From assembly GCA_903952435.1 (NCBI GenBank), contig CAJBFN010000001.1, forward strand, positions 1 to 64,000: 64,000 nucleotides of DNA. Reading direction: 5' to 3'. Shown piece after piece: positions 34,180 to 45,100 of the stretch. A program made the translations under genes and the position numbers. The notes beneath the pieces are model-generated. The model had not been told where the DNA came from. It worked only from the letters and a program-made list of their open reading frames with translations, and did no database searches. Numbering within the stretch: position 1 is the first letter of the stretch; the number at the start of each line of letters is the position of its first letter. Source of the DNA: an uncultured bacterium. GTDB lineage: Bacteria > Patescibacteriota > Saccharimonadia > Saccharimonadales > Saccharimonadaceae.

Positions 34180-34255
34180 GGTAGTAGCGACAAGAATTGA
34201 ACTTGTGACCTCGAGCTTATGAGTCTCGCGCTCTAACCAACTGAGCTACGCTACC
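34179..34255 (-). tRNA. tRNA-Met (CAT), elongator
   Basis: Acceptor GGTAGCG/CGCTACT, D-arm GCTCAGTTGGTTAGAGC, anticodon loop CTCATAA, variable AGGTC, T-arm ACAAG-TTCAATT-CTTGT, A discriminator and encoded CCA. Body and variable loop resemble E. coli elongator tRNA-Met. The first acceptor pair is G:T. Confidence 0.95.
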
Positions 34256-34363
34256 ATATCATTCGACATGGCAAGCCATAAGGCGTCACCGTGCGACTGT
34301 GATATTGTAACAAAAATTAAAGTGTTTTTCTAGAGGCACAACGGGCTGTATAATAAATACACG

Positions 34364-35194
34364 ATGAATAAATATATTGTGGCGGTTAGTGGTGGTATCG
34401 ATTCAGTGGTGATGTTGGATATTTTGGCGCGCCAAAAAGACTATGAACTAATTGTGGCTCATTTTGATCATGGTATTCGTGATGACTCGCATCTGGACGC
34501 GGAGTTTGTTGAAGGTCTGGCAAAAAAATATGGTTTGAAATTTGAGTCAAAGCGTGAAGAATTGGGGCAAAAGGCAAGTGAAGAACTGGCCCGAGATCGA
34601 CGCTATAAGTTTTTGCGCGAAATAGCAGGCAAGTATAGCGCTAAAATTGTGACGGCTCATCATATCGATGATGTAGTTGAGACGATTGCGATTAATTTGT
34701 TGCGTGGAACTGGCTGGAGGGGATTGGCGGTTTTGGATTCGGATATCACTCGCCCACTCACAGACAAGACAAAATCTGACCTGATCGAATATGCCAAAAT
34801 TAATAATTTAAGTTGGCGCGAAGATTCGACAAATTTAGGTGATAAATATTTACGCAACCAAGTCCGTAAAAAACTAGCTAAATTAAATGATGATTTTAAG
34901 TTTCAATTATTAGGGTTATGGGCCGAGCAGAAAGCATTGAAAAATAAGATTAATGAAGAAGTTTCAAATTTAATTGGTGATGGTCCGGGCTATTCAAGAT
35001 ATTTTTTAACTCATGTTGGTGATAAGGTTGCAGTTGAGCTTTTGCGACATATAACGAGCGCAAAGTTGACTCGCCCACAAATAATTAAATTACTTCATGC
35101 TATAAAAACGATTGCCGCGGGCAAAACATATAGCGCCGGTGGTGTAAAAGTTAGTTTCACCTCTCGTAATTTTACGGTAGAACTGCTAAAGTAA
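34364..35194 (+). CDS. tilS: tRNA(Ile)-lysidine synthase
   Basis: 276 residues, near the short end for the family. The PP-loop SGGIDS (9-14), the AHFDHGIRDDS region, ARDRRYKFL, TAHHIDDVVETIAINLLRGTG and RPL are diagnostic. TilS adds lysine to C34 of tRNA-Ile2 so that it reads AUA; a candidate substrate tRNA lies at 29814. A TATAAT (34349-34354) ends nine bases before the ATG and there is no SD. Confidence 0.93.
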   Translation: MNKYIVAVSGGIDSVVMLDILARQKDYELIVAHFDHGIRDDSHLDAEFVEGLAKKYGLKFESKREELGQKASEELARDRRYKFLREIAGKYSAKIVTAHHIDDVVETIAINLLRGTGWRGLAVLDSDITRPLTDKTKSDLIEYAKINNLSWREDSTNLGDKYLRNQVRKKLAKLNDDFKFQLLGLWAEQKALKNKINEEVSNLIGDGPGYSRYFLTHVGDKVAVELLRHITSAKLTRPQIIKLLHAIKTIAAGKTYSAGGVKVSFTSRNFTVELLK

Positions 35195-35244
35195 ATATAG
35201 AAATTAAAACTGTTGATGAACGCGAAAGGAAAATGTAATTCTTC

Positions 35245-37116
35245 ATGGCAATTAAACCACCAAAATCTGTAAACTTTAATAAAAAACCCGGTAATTGGAT
35301 TCGTCTAGGAGCTTTTTGGATAATTATTGCACTGCTTGTCTTTGCAGGTATCGCCTTTTTATCGCCTAGCGAAAATCTAAAAGATATAGCCTTATCGGAT
35401 GTTATTAGTCGCGCCAATAACGGCCAAATAACTAAACTAGAAGTCCAAGGTAATGAAATTAAAGTTACGCCAAAAGGTAGCGATAAGCCAACTGAAAAAT
35501 CAGTCAAACAAGATGGCAGCAGTATTCAAGAGCAAGGCCTAAAAACTGATGCGCCAGTTGAGCTGACGATTGTGCCACCATCAACTACTGGTTCGACAAT
35601 CTGGGGATTGGCTTCGATAATTATTCCGATAATTGTAATTGCAGCAATATTTTTCTTTATGATGCGACAAGCTCAGGGTCAAAATAACCAGGCGATGGGT
35701 TTTGGTAAGTCAAAAGCTAAACTTTACGGTGCTGATAAAAAGAAAATTGCTTTTGCTGATGTAGCTGGTAGTGAGTCTGCTAAGCAAGATTTGGAAGAAG
35801 TCGTCGACTTTTTGAAACATCCTAAAAAATATGAGGCTTTGGGTGCACGGATTCCAAAAGGTGTTTTGTTGGTTGGTAATCCTGGTACTGGTAAAACATT
35901 ACTAGCTAGGGCGGTTGCTGGCGAGGCTAATGTCCCCTTCTTTTCAATTTCTGGTTCAGAATTTGTTGAGATGTTTGTTGGTGTTGGTGCGAGTCGAGTT
36001 CGTGATTTATTTAGTAAGGCTAAAAAGAATGCCCCATCCATAATTTTTATAGATGAGATTGATGCTGTTGGCCGTCGTCGTGGTAGCGGCATGGGTGGCG
36101 GACATGACGAGCGAGAGCAAACTTTAAATCAGATACTGGTTGAGATGGATGGTTTTGAAAATGATACAAATGTTATTGTTTTAGCTGCAACTAACAGGGT
36201 CGATGTACTTGACCCGGCATTACTGCGACCAGGTCGTTTTGACAGGCGAACTAATATTATGTTGCCAGAACGTAAAGACCGCGAAGCTATTTTGAAAGTT
36301 CACTTTAAAAATAAGCCAGTTGATGAAACTGTAAACCTAGATAAGCTAGCCGCCAAAACCGCCGGATCATCTGGTGCTGATTTAGCGAATATTGCTAACG
36401 AGGCAGCGATTGTTGCCGCTAAGCGAAACGCCAAAAAAATTAGCAACGTTGATTTGACTTCGGCATTTGAGAAAATTGCGATTGGTCCAGAGCGTAAAGC
36501 TCGAATTATGAATGACAAAGAAAAACAAATGACAGCTTATCACGAGGCTGGACATGCGATTGTGGGCCACTTGATGCCAGATAGTGACCCAGTTCATAAA
36601 GTTACAATTATTCCGCGTGGCGCTACTGGCGGTGTGACTTGGTTTTTGCCACCCGAAGACAAAAACTACACTAGTGTGATTGAATTTAAAGATGTTTTGG
36701 CTAGGGCTCTTGGTGGCCGTATTGCTGAAAAATTAGTTTATGGGGCTGATTATGTTACAACCGGTGCTGGGTCTGACCTTCGACATGCTACCGAAATTGC
36801 CAGACAAATGGTTATTGAAGAAGGTATGGGCACAGGTTTACGTGACCAGGTATTTCATGAGGATAATGGTGGCATGATGTTTGACCGTATGACACACGAA
36901 CGACCATACAGCGATGACACCGCCAAGGAAATCGACAAGGAAGTTGCCGAGTTAATAAAAGAGGCTGCCATCAGGGCTGAAGTTGTTATTACTAAAAATC
37001 GTGCCGGTTTAGATAAGTTAGCAGAGGCTTTATTAAAAGAAGAAACCTTGGAAGAAGATAAAGTTAACGAGATACTAAAGGATGCAAAATTGCCAAAGGA
37101 GGCTAGGCTTTATTAG
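35245..37116 (+). CDS. ftsH: ATP-dependent zinc metalloprotease FtsH
   Basis: 623 residues: two membrane segments (about 18-38 and 115-135) around an outer domain, the AAA+ module ([40 protein letters not shown]) and the protease with HEAGH at 433-437. It degrades misfolded membrane proteins. The gene follows tilS as in many bacteria. The SD-like AAAGGA is 15 bases from the ATG and is followed at once by ATGTAA, a two-codon frame that could tune initiation. Confidence 0.97.
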   Translation: MAIKPPKSVNFNKKPGNWIRLGAFWIIIALLVFAGIAFLSPSENLKDIALSDVISRANNGQITKLEVQGNEIKVTPKGSDKPTEKSVKQDGSSIQEQGLKTDAPVELTIVPPSTTGSTIWGLASIIIPIIVIAAIFFFMMRQAQGQNNQAMGFGKSKAKLYGADKKKIAFADVAGSESAKQDLEEVVDFLKHPKKYEALGARIPKGVLLVGNPGTGKTLLARAVAGEANVPFFSISGSEFVEMFVGVGASRVRDLFSKAKKNAPSIIFIDEIDAVGRRRGSGMGGGHDEREQTLNQILVEMDGFENDTNVIVLAATNRVDVLDPALLRPGRFDRRTNIMLPERKDREAILKVHFKNKPVDETVNLDKLAAKTAGSSGADLANIANEAAIVAAKRNAKKISNVDLTSAFEKIAIGPERKARIMNDKEKQMTAYHEAGHAIVGHLMPDSDPVHKVTIIPRGATGGVTWFLPPEDKNYTSVIEFKDVLARALGGRIAEKLVYGADYVTTGAGSDLRHATEIARQMVIEEGMGTGLRDQVFHEDNGGMMFDRMTHERPYSDDTAKEIDKEVAELIKEAAIRAEVVITKNRAGLDKLAEALLKEETLEEDKVNEILKDAKLPKEARLY

Positions 37117-37131
37117 CCTTAAAATAAATCA

Positions 37132-38760
37132 ATGGGGCCATTTAAAAGTCTTGCTGCTAGAGCTAACATGAAAATGCCGCTAAAGTTGGCAGCTACTTTG
37201 TTGGCAAGCTCGACCCTGGTTTCCAGCGTCCTTGGATTACTTCGCGATCGTCAGCTAAACAGTTTATATTACAGCACTTACCCACAAGGAATTGATGCTT
37301 ATACGGTTGCATTCACTGTGCCTGATTTCATGTTTTTTATCTTAGTTTCAGGCGCTTTAAGCGTCACCTTTATACCAGTTTTTAGCCAACGATTAGCTGA
37401 TAATAATAAAAAATCAGCTTGGGAATTATCTACTAGCGTCCTTAACTTAATGGCAATTGTTACACTGGCTGCTAGCATATTGATAATTATCTTCGCTGAA
37501 CCTTTAGTCCATTATGTTGTAGGCCCGGGTCTTAGTGAATCTAGTAGGGCCCTAGCGGTAAGTATGATGAGGGTGATTGCGATTAACCCATTCCTGTTTG
37601 CAATTGCGACAGTTATATCTAGTATGCAACAGGCGGTTGGGCGATTTACTTTCTTTGCGATGGCGCCGGCAGTTTATAATATCGGAATTATAACTGGTGC
37701 TGTCTTTTTTATAAATGGCATAAATATATTTGGTTGGCAAATTTTTGATGGTGGAATTATGGGTGTTGCATTGGGCGTTGTACTTGGATCAGTTATGCAA
37801 TTAGCAATAAGTTGCATTGGTTTGTTTGGTATGGGTTTTGATTATAATTTTAAAATTTATTGGAAAAATTTAGGTTTCAAAAAAGTTTTATCGCTGTTGC
37901 CAGCCAGATCAATTGACCAAGGAATGGATTATATAAATGGTATGGTCGAAACTAATCTTGCATCAAGAATGGCAGCCGGCACGATTCGTGCATACCAGCA
38001 AGCTTCAATTTTATCTTTTATGCCGGTTAGTTTAGTTGGTGTGGCAATTAGCACAGCGGCATTTCCAAAGATGGCAGAGCGCTTAAGTGAAGGTCGACCG
38101 GATTTATTTAGGTCGGAACTTCAAGCAGTCTTGAGGGTTATTATTTGGCTATCACTACCGATAACAGTTATTACTTATTTTGGACGCGGTTATTTAATTA
38201 ACTTTATTAAGAACGGCGGCGATCCGTATATGGCTAGTATTTTGGCTATTTTAGCGGCCAGTATTTTGTTTCGCTCGGTTTATCACATTTCGGCACGCAG
38301 TTTTTATGCTCAGCAAAATACTAAAACGCCGCTTTATATCTCATTTGTTGCGATTGGCTTAAATATAATCTTGGCGATTTGGTTCACGATGGGTCTAGAT
38401 ATGGGTGTTTATGGTTTGGCCTGGGCAACCGTAATCGTAGCGGTAGTTGAAGTCGTAATACTATTTGTGATGATGTCAAAGAGCATTAGAGGCTTATTTA
38501 GTAAATCGTTTATTAGCTCGATAATAAGAATGATAGTGGCCTCAATTATTATGGGGGTAATAACTTACATCTCTATAACTATTTGGCCGCTAGAAGCTAG
38601 CGATAAGAGCTTTCTTGCGACCATTCCTAAATTCTGTTTAATATTATTAATTAGCGGCGTTGCCTATGTTGCTCTTTCAAAATTGCTAAAGTTATCCGAA
38701 GTTGACCCTATTATTAATAAGGCTAAGAAAATACTGTTTGGCAGATTCAAAAAAGTATGA
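37132..38760 (+). CDS. murJ: Lipid II flippase MurJ
   Basis: 542 residues with about 14 hydrophobic segments and the MviN/MurJ phrases SSVLGLLRDRQLNS, SGALSVTFIPVFSQRLA and a GPGL loop. It moves lipid II across the membrane for peptidoglycan synthesis. It starts 15 bases after ftsH and overlaps lepA by four bases, so ftsH-murJ-lepA form one unit. Confidence 0.92.
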   Translation: MGPFKSLAARANMKMPLKLAATLLASSTLVSSVLGLLRDRQLNSLYYSTYPQGIDAYTVAFTVPDFMFFILVSGALSVTFIPVFSQRLADNNKKSAWELSTSVLNLMAIVTLAASILIIIFAEPLVHYVVGPGLSESSRALAVSMMRVIAINPFLFAIATVISSMQQAVGRFTFFAMAPAVYNIGIITGAVFFINGINIFGWQIFDGGIMGVALGVVLGSVMQLAISCIGLFGMGFDYNFKIYWKNLGFKKVLSLLPARSIDQGMDYINGMVETNLASRMAAGTIRAYQQASILSFMPVSLVGVAISTAAFPKMAERLSEGRPDLFRSELQAVLRVIIWLSLPITVITYFGRGYLINFIKNGGDPYMASILAILAASILFRSVYHISARSFYAQQNTKTPLYISFVAIGLNIILAIWFTMGLDMGVYGLAWATVIVAVVEVVILFVMMSKSIRGLFSKSFISSIIRMIVASIIMGVITYISITIWPLEASDKSFLATIPKFCLILLISGVAYVALSKLLKLSEVDPIINKAKKILFGRFKKV

Positions 38761-40535
38761 CTATAGATAAAATTCGAAATTTTTGCATAATCGCTCATAT
38801 CGATCATGGCAAATCGACACTAGCTGATCGTATGTTGGAGTTGACTGGTACTGTTCAGAAGCGCGACATGAAATCCCAGCTGCTGGATAGTATGGATTTG
38901 GAGCGTGAAAAGGGAATTACTATCAAATTAGCACCTGTCAGGATGGTTTATAAGGGCTATGATTTAAATCTGATTGATACGCCCGGTCATGTTGATTTTA
39001 GTTATGAAGTTAGTCGATCCTTACAAGCCTGCGAAGGTGCGATTTTGGTGGTTGACGCTAGTCAGGGTATTCAGGCTCAGACGCTAGCTAATGTGTATTT
39101 GGCGATGAATGCTGATTTAAAAATAATCCCAGTATTAAACAAGATTGATCTACCAGCCGCCGATGTAACGCGTGTTAGTGCGGAAATAATTAATTTATTA
39201 GGTTGTGACGAGTCTGACATTTTAAAAATTAGTGCCAAGACTGGGATGGGCGTGACTGAAGTCTTGGATGCAGTAATCGAACGAATTGGGCCGCCAATGG
39301 GTGATGAAAATGCACCTTCACGAGCTTTAATTTTTGATAGTTATTATGATGATTATCGTGGCGTTATACTTTATACTCGCATGGTTGATGGGTCGATAAA
39401 AAAAGGCGATGTTATCGAAATGATGGCTACAAATGCCAATGGAATTGCGCTTGAGGTTGGGGTATTGCAGCCAACTATGAAGCCTGGGATTGATTTAGCA
39501 ACGGGCGAGATCGGCTATATTGTAACCAACCTTCGTACGACTCGTGATGCTCGGGTTGGCGACACAGTGACCACCAGGCGATCACATACCGATTCCCAAC
39601 TACCTGGTTATAAATTAGTAAAACCGTTTGTTTATGCTGGTTTTTTTCCGGTCAGCAACGACGACTACAGTGACTTAAAAGATGCGATTGAAAAATTAAG
39701 TCTTAGTGATTCGGCCTTACAGTTTGAGCCAGAAAATTCACCAGTGCTTGGTTTTGGCGTTCGGATTGGCTTCCTTGGGTTGCTGCATATGGATATTATT
39801 CGTGAGCGTTTAGAGCGCGAATACGACTTAGATTTGATTGTCACTAACCCATCGACTGACTATCACGTCTCTTTGGCTAATGGTGAGTTTTTGGATATTA
39901 AAAGTGCCAGTGATTTGCCTGACGCTAGCCGAATAAAGGAGATTGCCGAACCGTGGATAAAAGGCGAAATTGTCGTTCCAAAAAATTATATCGGTTCGGT
40001 TTTGCAATTGATTATTAATAAAAGGGGAATTCAAAATAATCTTAGCTATATTGATGAAAGGGCTTTGATTAGTTTTGAAGCACCACTCGCCAATCTTTTG
40101 ACTGATTTTTATGACCAATTAAAATCAATAACTAGCGGGTATGGATCGTTTAATTACGAATTAGATGATTATCGAGTTGAGGATTTAGTACGGGTTGATT
40201 TTTATGTAGCTGGTAATATTGTCGATTCGCTAAGCGTCATGGCTCATCGCAGCGAAGCTCAAGATCTTGGCCGTCGTATTGTTGATAAATTAAAAGAAGT
40301 AATCCCCCGTCAAAATTTTCAAGTTGCGTTACAGGCGGCAATTGGTGGAAAGTTTATTGCCCGCGCTGATTTGTCGGCTTATCGCAAAGACGTAACTGGC
40401 TATTTGTATGGCGGTGACGTTAGTCGCAAGAAAAAATTATTAGCCAAACAGGCTAAAGGTAAAAAGCGGATGAAGCGCTTTGGTAAGGTTGATATTCCGT
40501 CAGAAGCTTTTACTGTTATGCTAAAACGCGATTAG
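38757..40535 (+). CDS. lepA: Elongation factor 4 (LepA)
   Basis: 592 residues, the usual length. GTPase motifs are AHIDHGKSTLADR, DTPGHVDFSYEV and NKIDLP; the C-terminal LepA domain is seen in VGSVLQLI-like text and the basic tail KKKLLAKQAKGKKRMK. It back-translocates stalled ribosomes. ATGA overlap with murJ; the last 20 bases overlap convergent tatC. Confidence 0.97.
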   Translation: MTIDKIRNFCIIAHIDHGKSTLADRMLELTGTVQKRDMKSQLLDSMDLEREKGITIKLAPVRMVYKGYDLNLIDTPGHVDFSYEVSRSLQACEGAILVVDASQGIQAQTLANVYLAMNADLKIIPVLNKIDLPAADVTRVSAEIINLLGCDESDILKISAKTGMGVTEVLDAVIERIGPPMGDENAPSRALIFDSYYDDYRGVILYTRMVDGSIKKGDVIEMMATNANGIALEVGVLQPTMKPGIDLATGEIGYIVTNLRTTRDARVGDTVTTRRSHTDSQLPGYKLVKPFVYAGFFPVSNDDYSDLKDAIEKLSLSDSALQFEPENSPVLGFGVRIGFLGLLHMDIIRERLEREYDLDLIVTNPSTDYHVSLANGEFLDIKSASDLPDASRIKEIAEPWIKGEIVVPKNYIGSVLQLIINKRGIQNNLSYIDERALISFEAPLANLLTDFYDQLKSITSGYGSFNYELDDYRVEDLVRVDFYVAGNIVDSLSVMAHRSEAQDLGRRIVDKLKEVIPRQNFQVALQAAIGGKFIARADLSAYRKDVTGYLYGGDVSRKKKLLAKQAKGKKRMKRFGKVDIPSEAFTVMLKRD

Positions 40536-41556
40536 ATTGGGGACGAATGTCAGAGATTAAACGGACGCGGTTGCTGAGTGTGATTTGCTTTGGTTTAATA
40601 TAAACCCATTTGGCTGGCATTATTTTTTTCGGTGCAGATTTTGATGGAGCAATATCCATAAAAGTGCGTTTTGGTGTGGCAATAACGGAGGCGGGAGTTT
40701 TCTCGACTGATTTAACCTCGGCCATCTCGGCGACTAATTCGTTAAATGATGGCATTAATTCAGGCATAAAATCAGTAGTAGCGGCGGAGTTTACAAATGC
40801 CTTGCGGGCGACAGAACGGGCTTTGCGATTAGCTCTGGCGTGAGTTTTTATTAGTACTATTACGATGGATAGGTTGTATAGCACAATTATAGGCACGGCG
40901 ATTAATATGCTAGTCACTAGGTCATAGGTGAATGGCGCTAACAGCGCAATAATTAAACTACCCAGTACAACCCATTTTTCCATTTTGAATAATCTCTTTG
41001 GTTTTAGCGGCTTGACGCTGTCAATGAATGTTATTAAAAGTGGTAGTTGGAATATAATTACGAATGTAATAATTATATTGGTTACGAAAGTTAGGTAGCT
41101 GTCGGCAGATATTAGGGCGCTGACATCATCGGTTTGAAATCCCGCAAAGAACTCTAGCGTCCCAGGCAGTATGCAAGTAAATGCAAATACCGCGCCTGCG
41201 ATTGCTAGTATGGATGATAATATGGTCGTTAAATAAATATGTTTGCGTGGTATGCTCTTTTCGAACGCGGGCTGAATAAACATAATAAGGTTATAAATAA
41301 TAACTGGAATTGTAATAGTTAGCGCGCCCATGAAGCAAATTTTCATGACAAACGCAAAACTGCCAGCCGGGTTACTGTAATAAAGTGGTGCTCCAAGTGG
41401 CGATCGTAATAAGGTTAGGATTGGTTCGTAAAAAAAATAAACTATAATACCCACAATTACTAATGTAGCGGCCGAAACAAACAATCTCATCGCTAATTCG
41501 CGAATATGATCGTTTAGTTTTGTCGCTGATTGCGATTTTTGAGCTGAACGCCTCAC
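40516..41556 (-). CDS. tatC: Sec-independent translocase TatC with a C-terminal extension
   Basis: 346 residues. The core (about 10-240) has six hydrophobic segments and the TatC phrases HIRELAMRLF near the N-terminus and KAFE-like QPAFEKSIPRKH in the first cytoplasmic loop, which bind twin-arginine signals. Beyond the last helix is a cytoplasmic tail of about 100 residues rich in Ala, Lys and Pro (KSVEKTPASVIATPKRTF) that usual TatC proteins lack. TatA is just upstream in the same operon. Confidence 0.93.
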   Translation of the reverse strand: MRRSAQKSQSATKLNDHIRELAMRLFVSAATLVIVGIIVYFFYEPILTLLRSPLGAPLYYSNPAGSFAFVMKICFMGALTITIPVIIYNLIMFIQPAFEKSIPRKHIYLTTILSSILAIAGAVFAFTCILPGTLEFFAGFQTDDVSALISADSYLTFVTNIIITFVIIFQLPLLITFIDSVKPLKPKRLFKMEKWVVLGSLIIALLAPFTYDLVTSILIAVPIIVLYNLSIVIVLIKTHARANRKARSVARKAFVNSAATTDFMPELMPSFNELVAEMAEVKSVEKTPASVIATPKRTFMDIAPSKSAPKKIMPAKWVYIKPKQITLSNRVRLISDIRPQSNRVLA

Positions 41557-41574
41557 CTTACCGCCCTTTGTCGT

Positions 41575-41754
41575 TTATTTTTTATCTGTTTTTTTGTCGT
41601 CTGACTTTTCTTCGTCTTTGCTAAAACCTTTTCGCAGTTCTTTGCCGGCTTCACCTATGCCTCGTGCTAATTCTGGTAGTTTTTTGCCACCTACAAAAAT
41701 CAGTGTAATTACTAACGCAATTATTATAATAAGCTCAATTTTGCCTAGTCCCAT
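41575..41754 (-). CDS. tatA: Sec-independent translocase TatA
   Basis: 59 residues from ATG 41754, set by GAGGGAG eight bases upstream; GTG 41763 falls inside that SD region. One membrane helix, then the family phrase FVGGKKLPELARGIGEAGKELRKGF and a Lys/Asp tail. It forms the translocation pore with TatC. Its divergent neighbour encodes a protein with a twin-arginine-like signal. Confidence 0.95.
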   Translation of the reverse strand: MGLGKIELIIIIALVITLIFVGGKKLPELARGIGEAGKELRKGFSKDEEKSDDKKTDKK

Positions 41755-41772
41755 ATTTTGCACTCCCTCTTT

Positions 41773-41818
41773 ACTTGTATAACTTTAAATATAAACGAAA
41801 TGAGATGATTATACAAGT
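41773..41818. repeat. Inverted repeat in the tatA divergent promoter region
   Basis: ACTTGTATA (41773-41781) and TATACAAGT (41810-41818) are perfect inverted 9-mers, 28 bases apart, between tatA and the surface module. They could be an operator; the spacing is long for a single dimer. Confidence 0.4.
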
Positions 41819-41923
41819 TTTTATCACCAGTGTTATACCGCCTCAGGCAAAGTTTGATTTATTAACCCTTATAGCTTATGATTATTATAAGTTTTCGGTT
41901 TAATATCGAAATGGAGCAGGGAC

Positions 41924-42133
41924 GTGATTAATAAAGATATATTCAAAGCCATAGGCAACAAAGAAATGGATCGAAAAGGTTTCTTGAAATACAGCGGCCT
42001 GGTTTTGCTTAGTATAGTCGGTCTAAAAGCCTTTGTTTCTTTATTGAGCCAATCTGATAATCGAATAATTAATACCCTAGTGTCTAAAAAAGAAGCAACC
42101 CGTGGCTTTGGCAATGGGAAATATGGGGCTTAG
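41924..42133 (+). CDS. Small protein with a twin-arginine-like signal segment
   Basis: 69 residues from GTG 41924. After MINKDIFKAIGNKEM comes DRKGFLKYSGLVLLSIVGL, a near match to the Tat consensus S/T-R-R-x-F-L-K (RK in place of RR) followed by a hydrophobic helix. The rest ends RGFGNGKYGA. It stops three bases before the giant tail-fibre-like gene and lies next to tatA-tatC. It is either a Tat-dependent membrane protein or an export partner of the next protein, which has no signal of its own. Confidence 0.6.
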   Translation: MINKDIFKAIGNKEMDRKGFLKYSGLVLLSIVGLKAFVSLLSQSDNRIINTLVSKKEATRGFGNGKYGA

Positions 42134-42136
42134 CTA

Positions 42137-45100
42137 ATGACAGATCAACGACTCCCAATTGTAGGTAGTGATGACGGTGCGTGGGGCGACCTGCTTAATA
42201 AATATCTAACCAAAGAGCATTACGATACTGGCTTTGATAATGTCGCTAATGGTGGTCATAAAACTATTACCGTTCAGCCCGGCACAACTAGTGCTGGCAC
42301 CGCACCGATAAAACTAACTTCTGGCCCTTTGATGAATACTGCCGAAGTCGGGGCAATTGAATTTAATACGGATGCTTATTATGGAACAATTACTACAGGG
42401 GCAGCAAGAAAGCAATTTGCCTTTACTGCAGATGTTCTAAAGATAGATCAAACAAACCCACAGACGATAATAAATGGCACACCTATTTTATCTGACGGAG
42501 TTAAAGTTGAGTCGCCAACAAATACAGTTATTTCAGCAACTAAAACTCTTGAAACTTTTGATTATGTTCAACATTTTCTTCAGCCATCGACTTACACTAA
42601 TGATACTGTATTTGTTAAACCTGGTTATTATTCAGTTACAGGCGATGTATTAAACACAGTCGGTGATTTTCTATATCTTGGTAAGGACACTATATTCACT
42701 GATATTTATTTTGGGTTTGGTACGATTTTGTCTGTTGGAACTGATAGAACTTGGGAATATTGGAACGGAACTGCGTGGACTAGTGTAGCTGTAACTGATG
42801 GAACTAACCAATGGCAGAACGATGGAATAGTTAACTTTACTGCCCCTGGCGATTGGGCAACCACTACTGTAAATGCAATTGCCAATTTATATTGGTTAAG
42901 AGTAGGTACTTTAAGTGGAACATTCACGATAGAGCCAACACTTAAAATGTGTGTCCCTTCTGCAGCCATACCAGCATCAACACTAGAAGTATATTCTGGC
43001 GATACGGGAGTTCCTGATGTTATTGTTGATAAAAAGGGCAATGTAGGAATTGGATTTCTAGACCCTGGTTCTTATAAATTAAGAGTGAACGGTTCGATAG
43101 CTGGCACTTCTTTTTCAGGTGGTAATATATCTGGTGCAAGCGGAGCATTTAGTTCAGCAATTACAAATACACTGTCAACAACTGGTCAAACTCATGTCGG
43201 TGGCAATATTCTAAATGGTCCAGCCGCAACTTTATTGTTACCTAGTCAAAATTCTCCAGTTAACAGAATGTCGGCTCAAGCTTGGAATGGTTATATTACT
43301 AAGATTAATGCAATGGATATTTATGTTAATCCAGATTCAGAAGTAATCACTAAGGCTAGAATGGCGTTCAAGAATACAACCACTAACGGCTATCCAGATG
43401 CTTCTGAGCTTATGAATATAACATCGGATGGTACTCTTAATGTTATCGGATTGGCTCAACCTCGTAATAATGTCTTTGATAACATACAATATTATGTTAG
43501 TTCAGTTTATACAGATATAACTGCTTTAGTCTCCAATTTCGGAAATATTACTGGAGATGTATTAAACGCTACAAATGATATTATCTATTTTGGTAAAAGA
43601 AATCTATTCTCACAAATTCAAATAGTTATTGGAACTGCCAAAAGTACTGGTGGAACATTTGTTTGGGAGTATTGGAATGGCACGGCTTGGGTAGCGCTTA
43701 CTGTAACAGATGGAACGGTCAATGGCACACTTGGACCACTATCACAAAGCGGAAACGTAGATATTACCATTCCTGGAGACTGGGTTCAGTCATATGTCGG
43801 ATCTGGCACGGCTTCTATAGGTCCACTTTACTATTGCAGATTAAAAGTTACCGGTGGCGCATTTACGACCGAACCTACTCTTCAACTAGCCTTACCAAAT
43901 ACAAGTTTATTATTAACTGGTGAAATATTTAACGATACTACATTTGATACAGGCCTTACTAAATGGGCAGTAACTGGTGGCTGGGCTTATACAACTGGTA
44001 GCTACACATTCACTTGGGTTTCTAGCACGACAACTGGAACATTAAAACAAGCTGTTGCTGATTTTAAGAATCCTGCAAAACCAAATACTTGGTATAGATT
44101 TAGATACCAAGTTGGCGTTGTTGGCCCTACAGGTACATCTGCCTGGATTGGTTCTGAATTTGCCGATGGCAATACATATTTTCAGGTTTCATCGACAACT
44201 GAAATAGACTGTTTCTTCAAGACTAACTCCAACCCTGGTGACTTCATAATATATACAACTGCTACTGCCGACTCAGGGTTGGTTCTAAATGGCGTATCTT
44301 TAACTGAGTTAAAAGATGGCAATATCGCGAACACAGGTCTTTATACTGGTGGCGGTCCAAAGGGTTTGAAGGTAGATTATCTGGGTAATGTAGGTATAGG
44401 AATGACTACACCTACAGCTAAACTTCACTTAGAGGCAGGAACGGCAACCGCTGGCACAGCCCCATTGAAATTCACAAGTGGGACACTATTGAACACACCA
44501 GAAGCTGGGACTTTAGAATATTTAACTAATCAGTTTTATATAAGAGGAACGGATGGGTTATCTGTAGCAGGAAATACGGGAATTGGGACAACAAGTCCGT
44601 TAGGAAAACTTAATATTTTCTCTGAAACTGATTCTAATAATGCAAGCAATGTTATCGACTATGCCTTACTTATTTCGTCATTAGATGGAACGACTGGCAA
44701 AGAAGTCGGTATAGCTTTTAGGCGTTTTTCTACTCAAGCAGATAGGAAACCAATGGCTGCAATAACTTTAAGGAATACTGCAACTGCACTAGGAAGTTTA
44801 CATTTTAAAACTGCACCAGCAAGTAACGGCGACTTAGTTGAGAGGTTGTCAATTACAAGTGGCGGTGCTGTTGGGGTTGGTGAAACTTCACCTGGAGCTA
44901 AATTAGATATAAAAGGTGATGGAACAACGACAGGTATCGCTTTAAGAACTAAGGATAGCGGTGGAAGTGTTGGTCTTACAGTGCTAGACAGTGGAAAATT
45001 AGGAGTTAGATTTGCAGCACCAGTTGCCTTAGTTCAAATAGATACACTTTTAGACACTTGGTATGCGAATGATGGCTCAAAACCAACTTGGCTACTATCA

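Noticed and set aside
41924-41962. A canonical twin-arginine signal
   Set aside because: The motif has RK, not RR, and the segment after the helix shows no clear cleavage site, so it is called only Tat-like.
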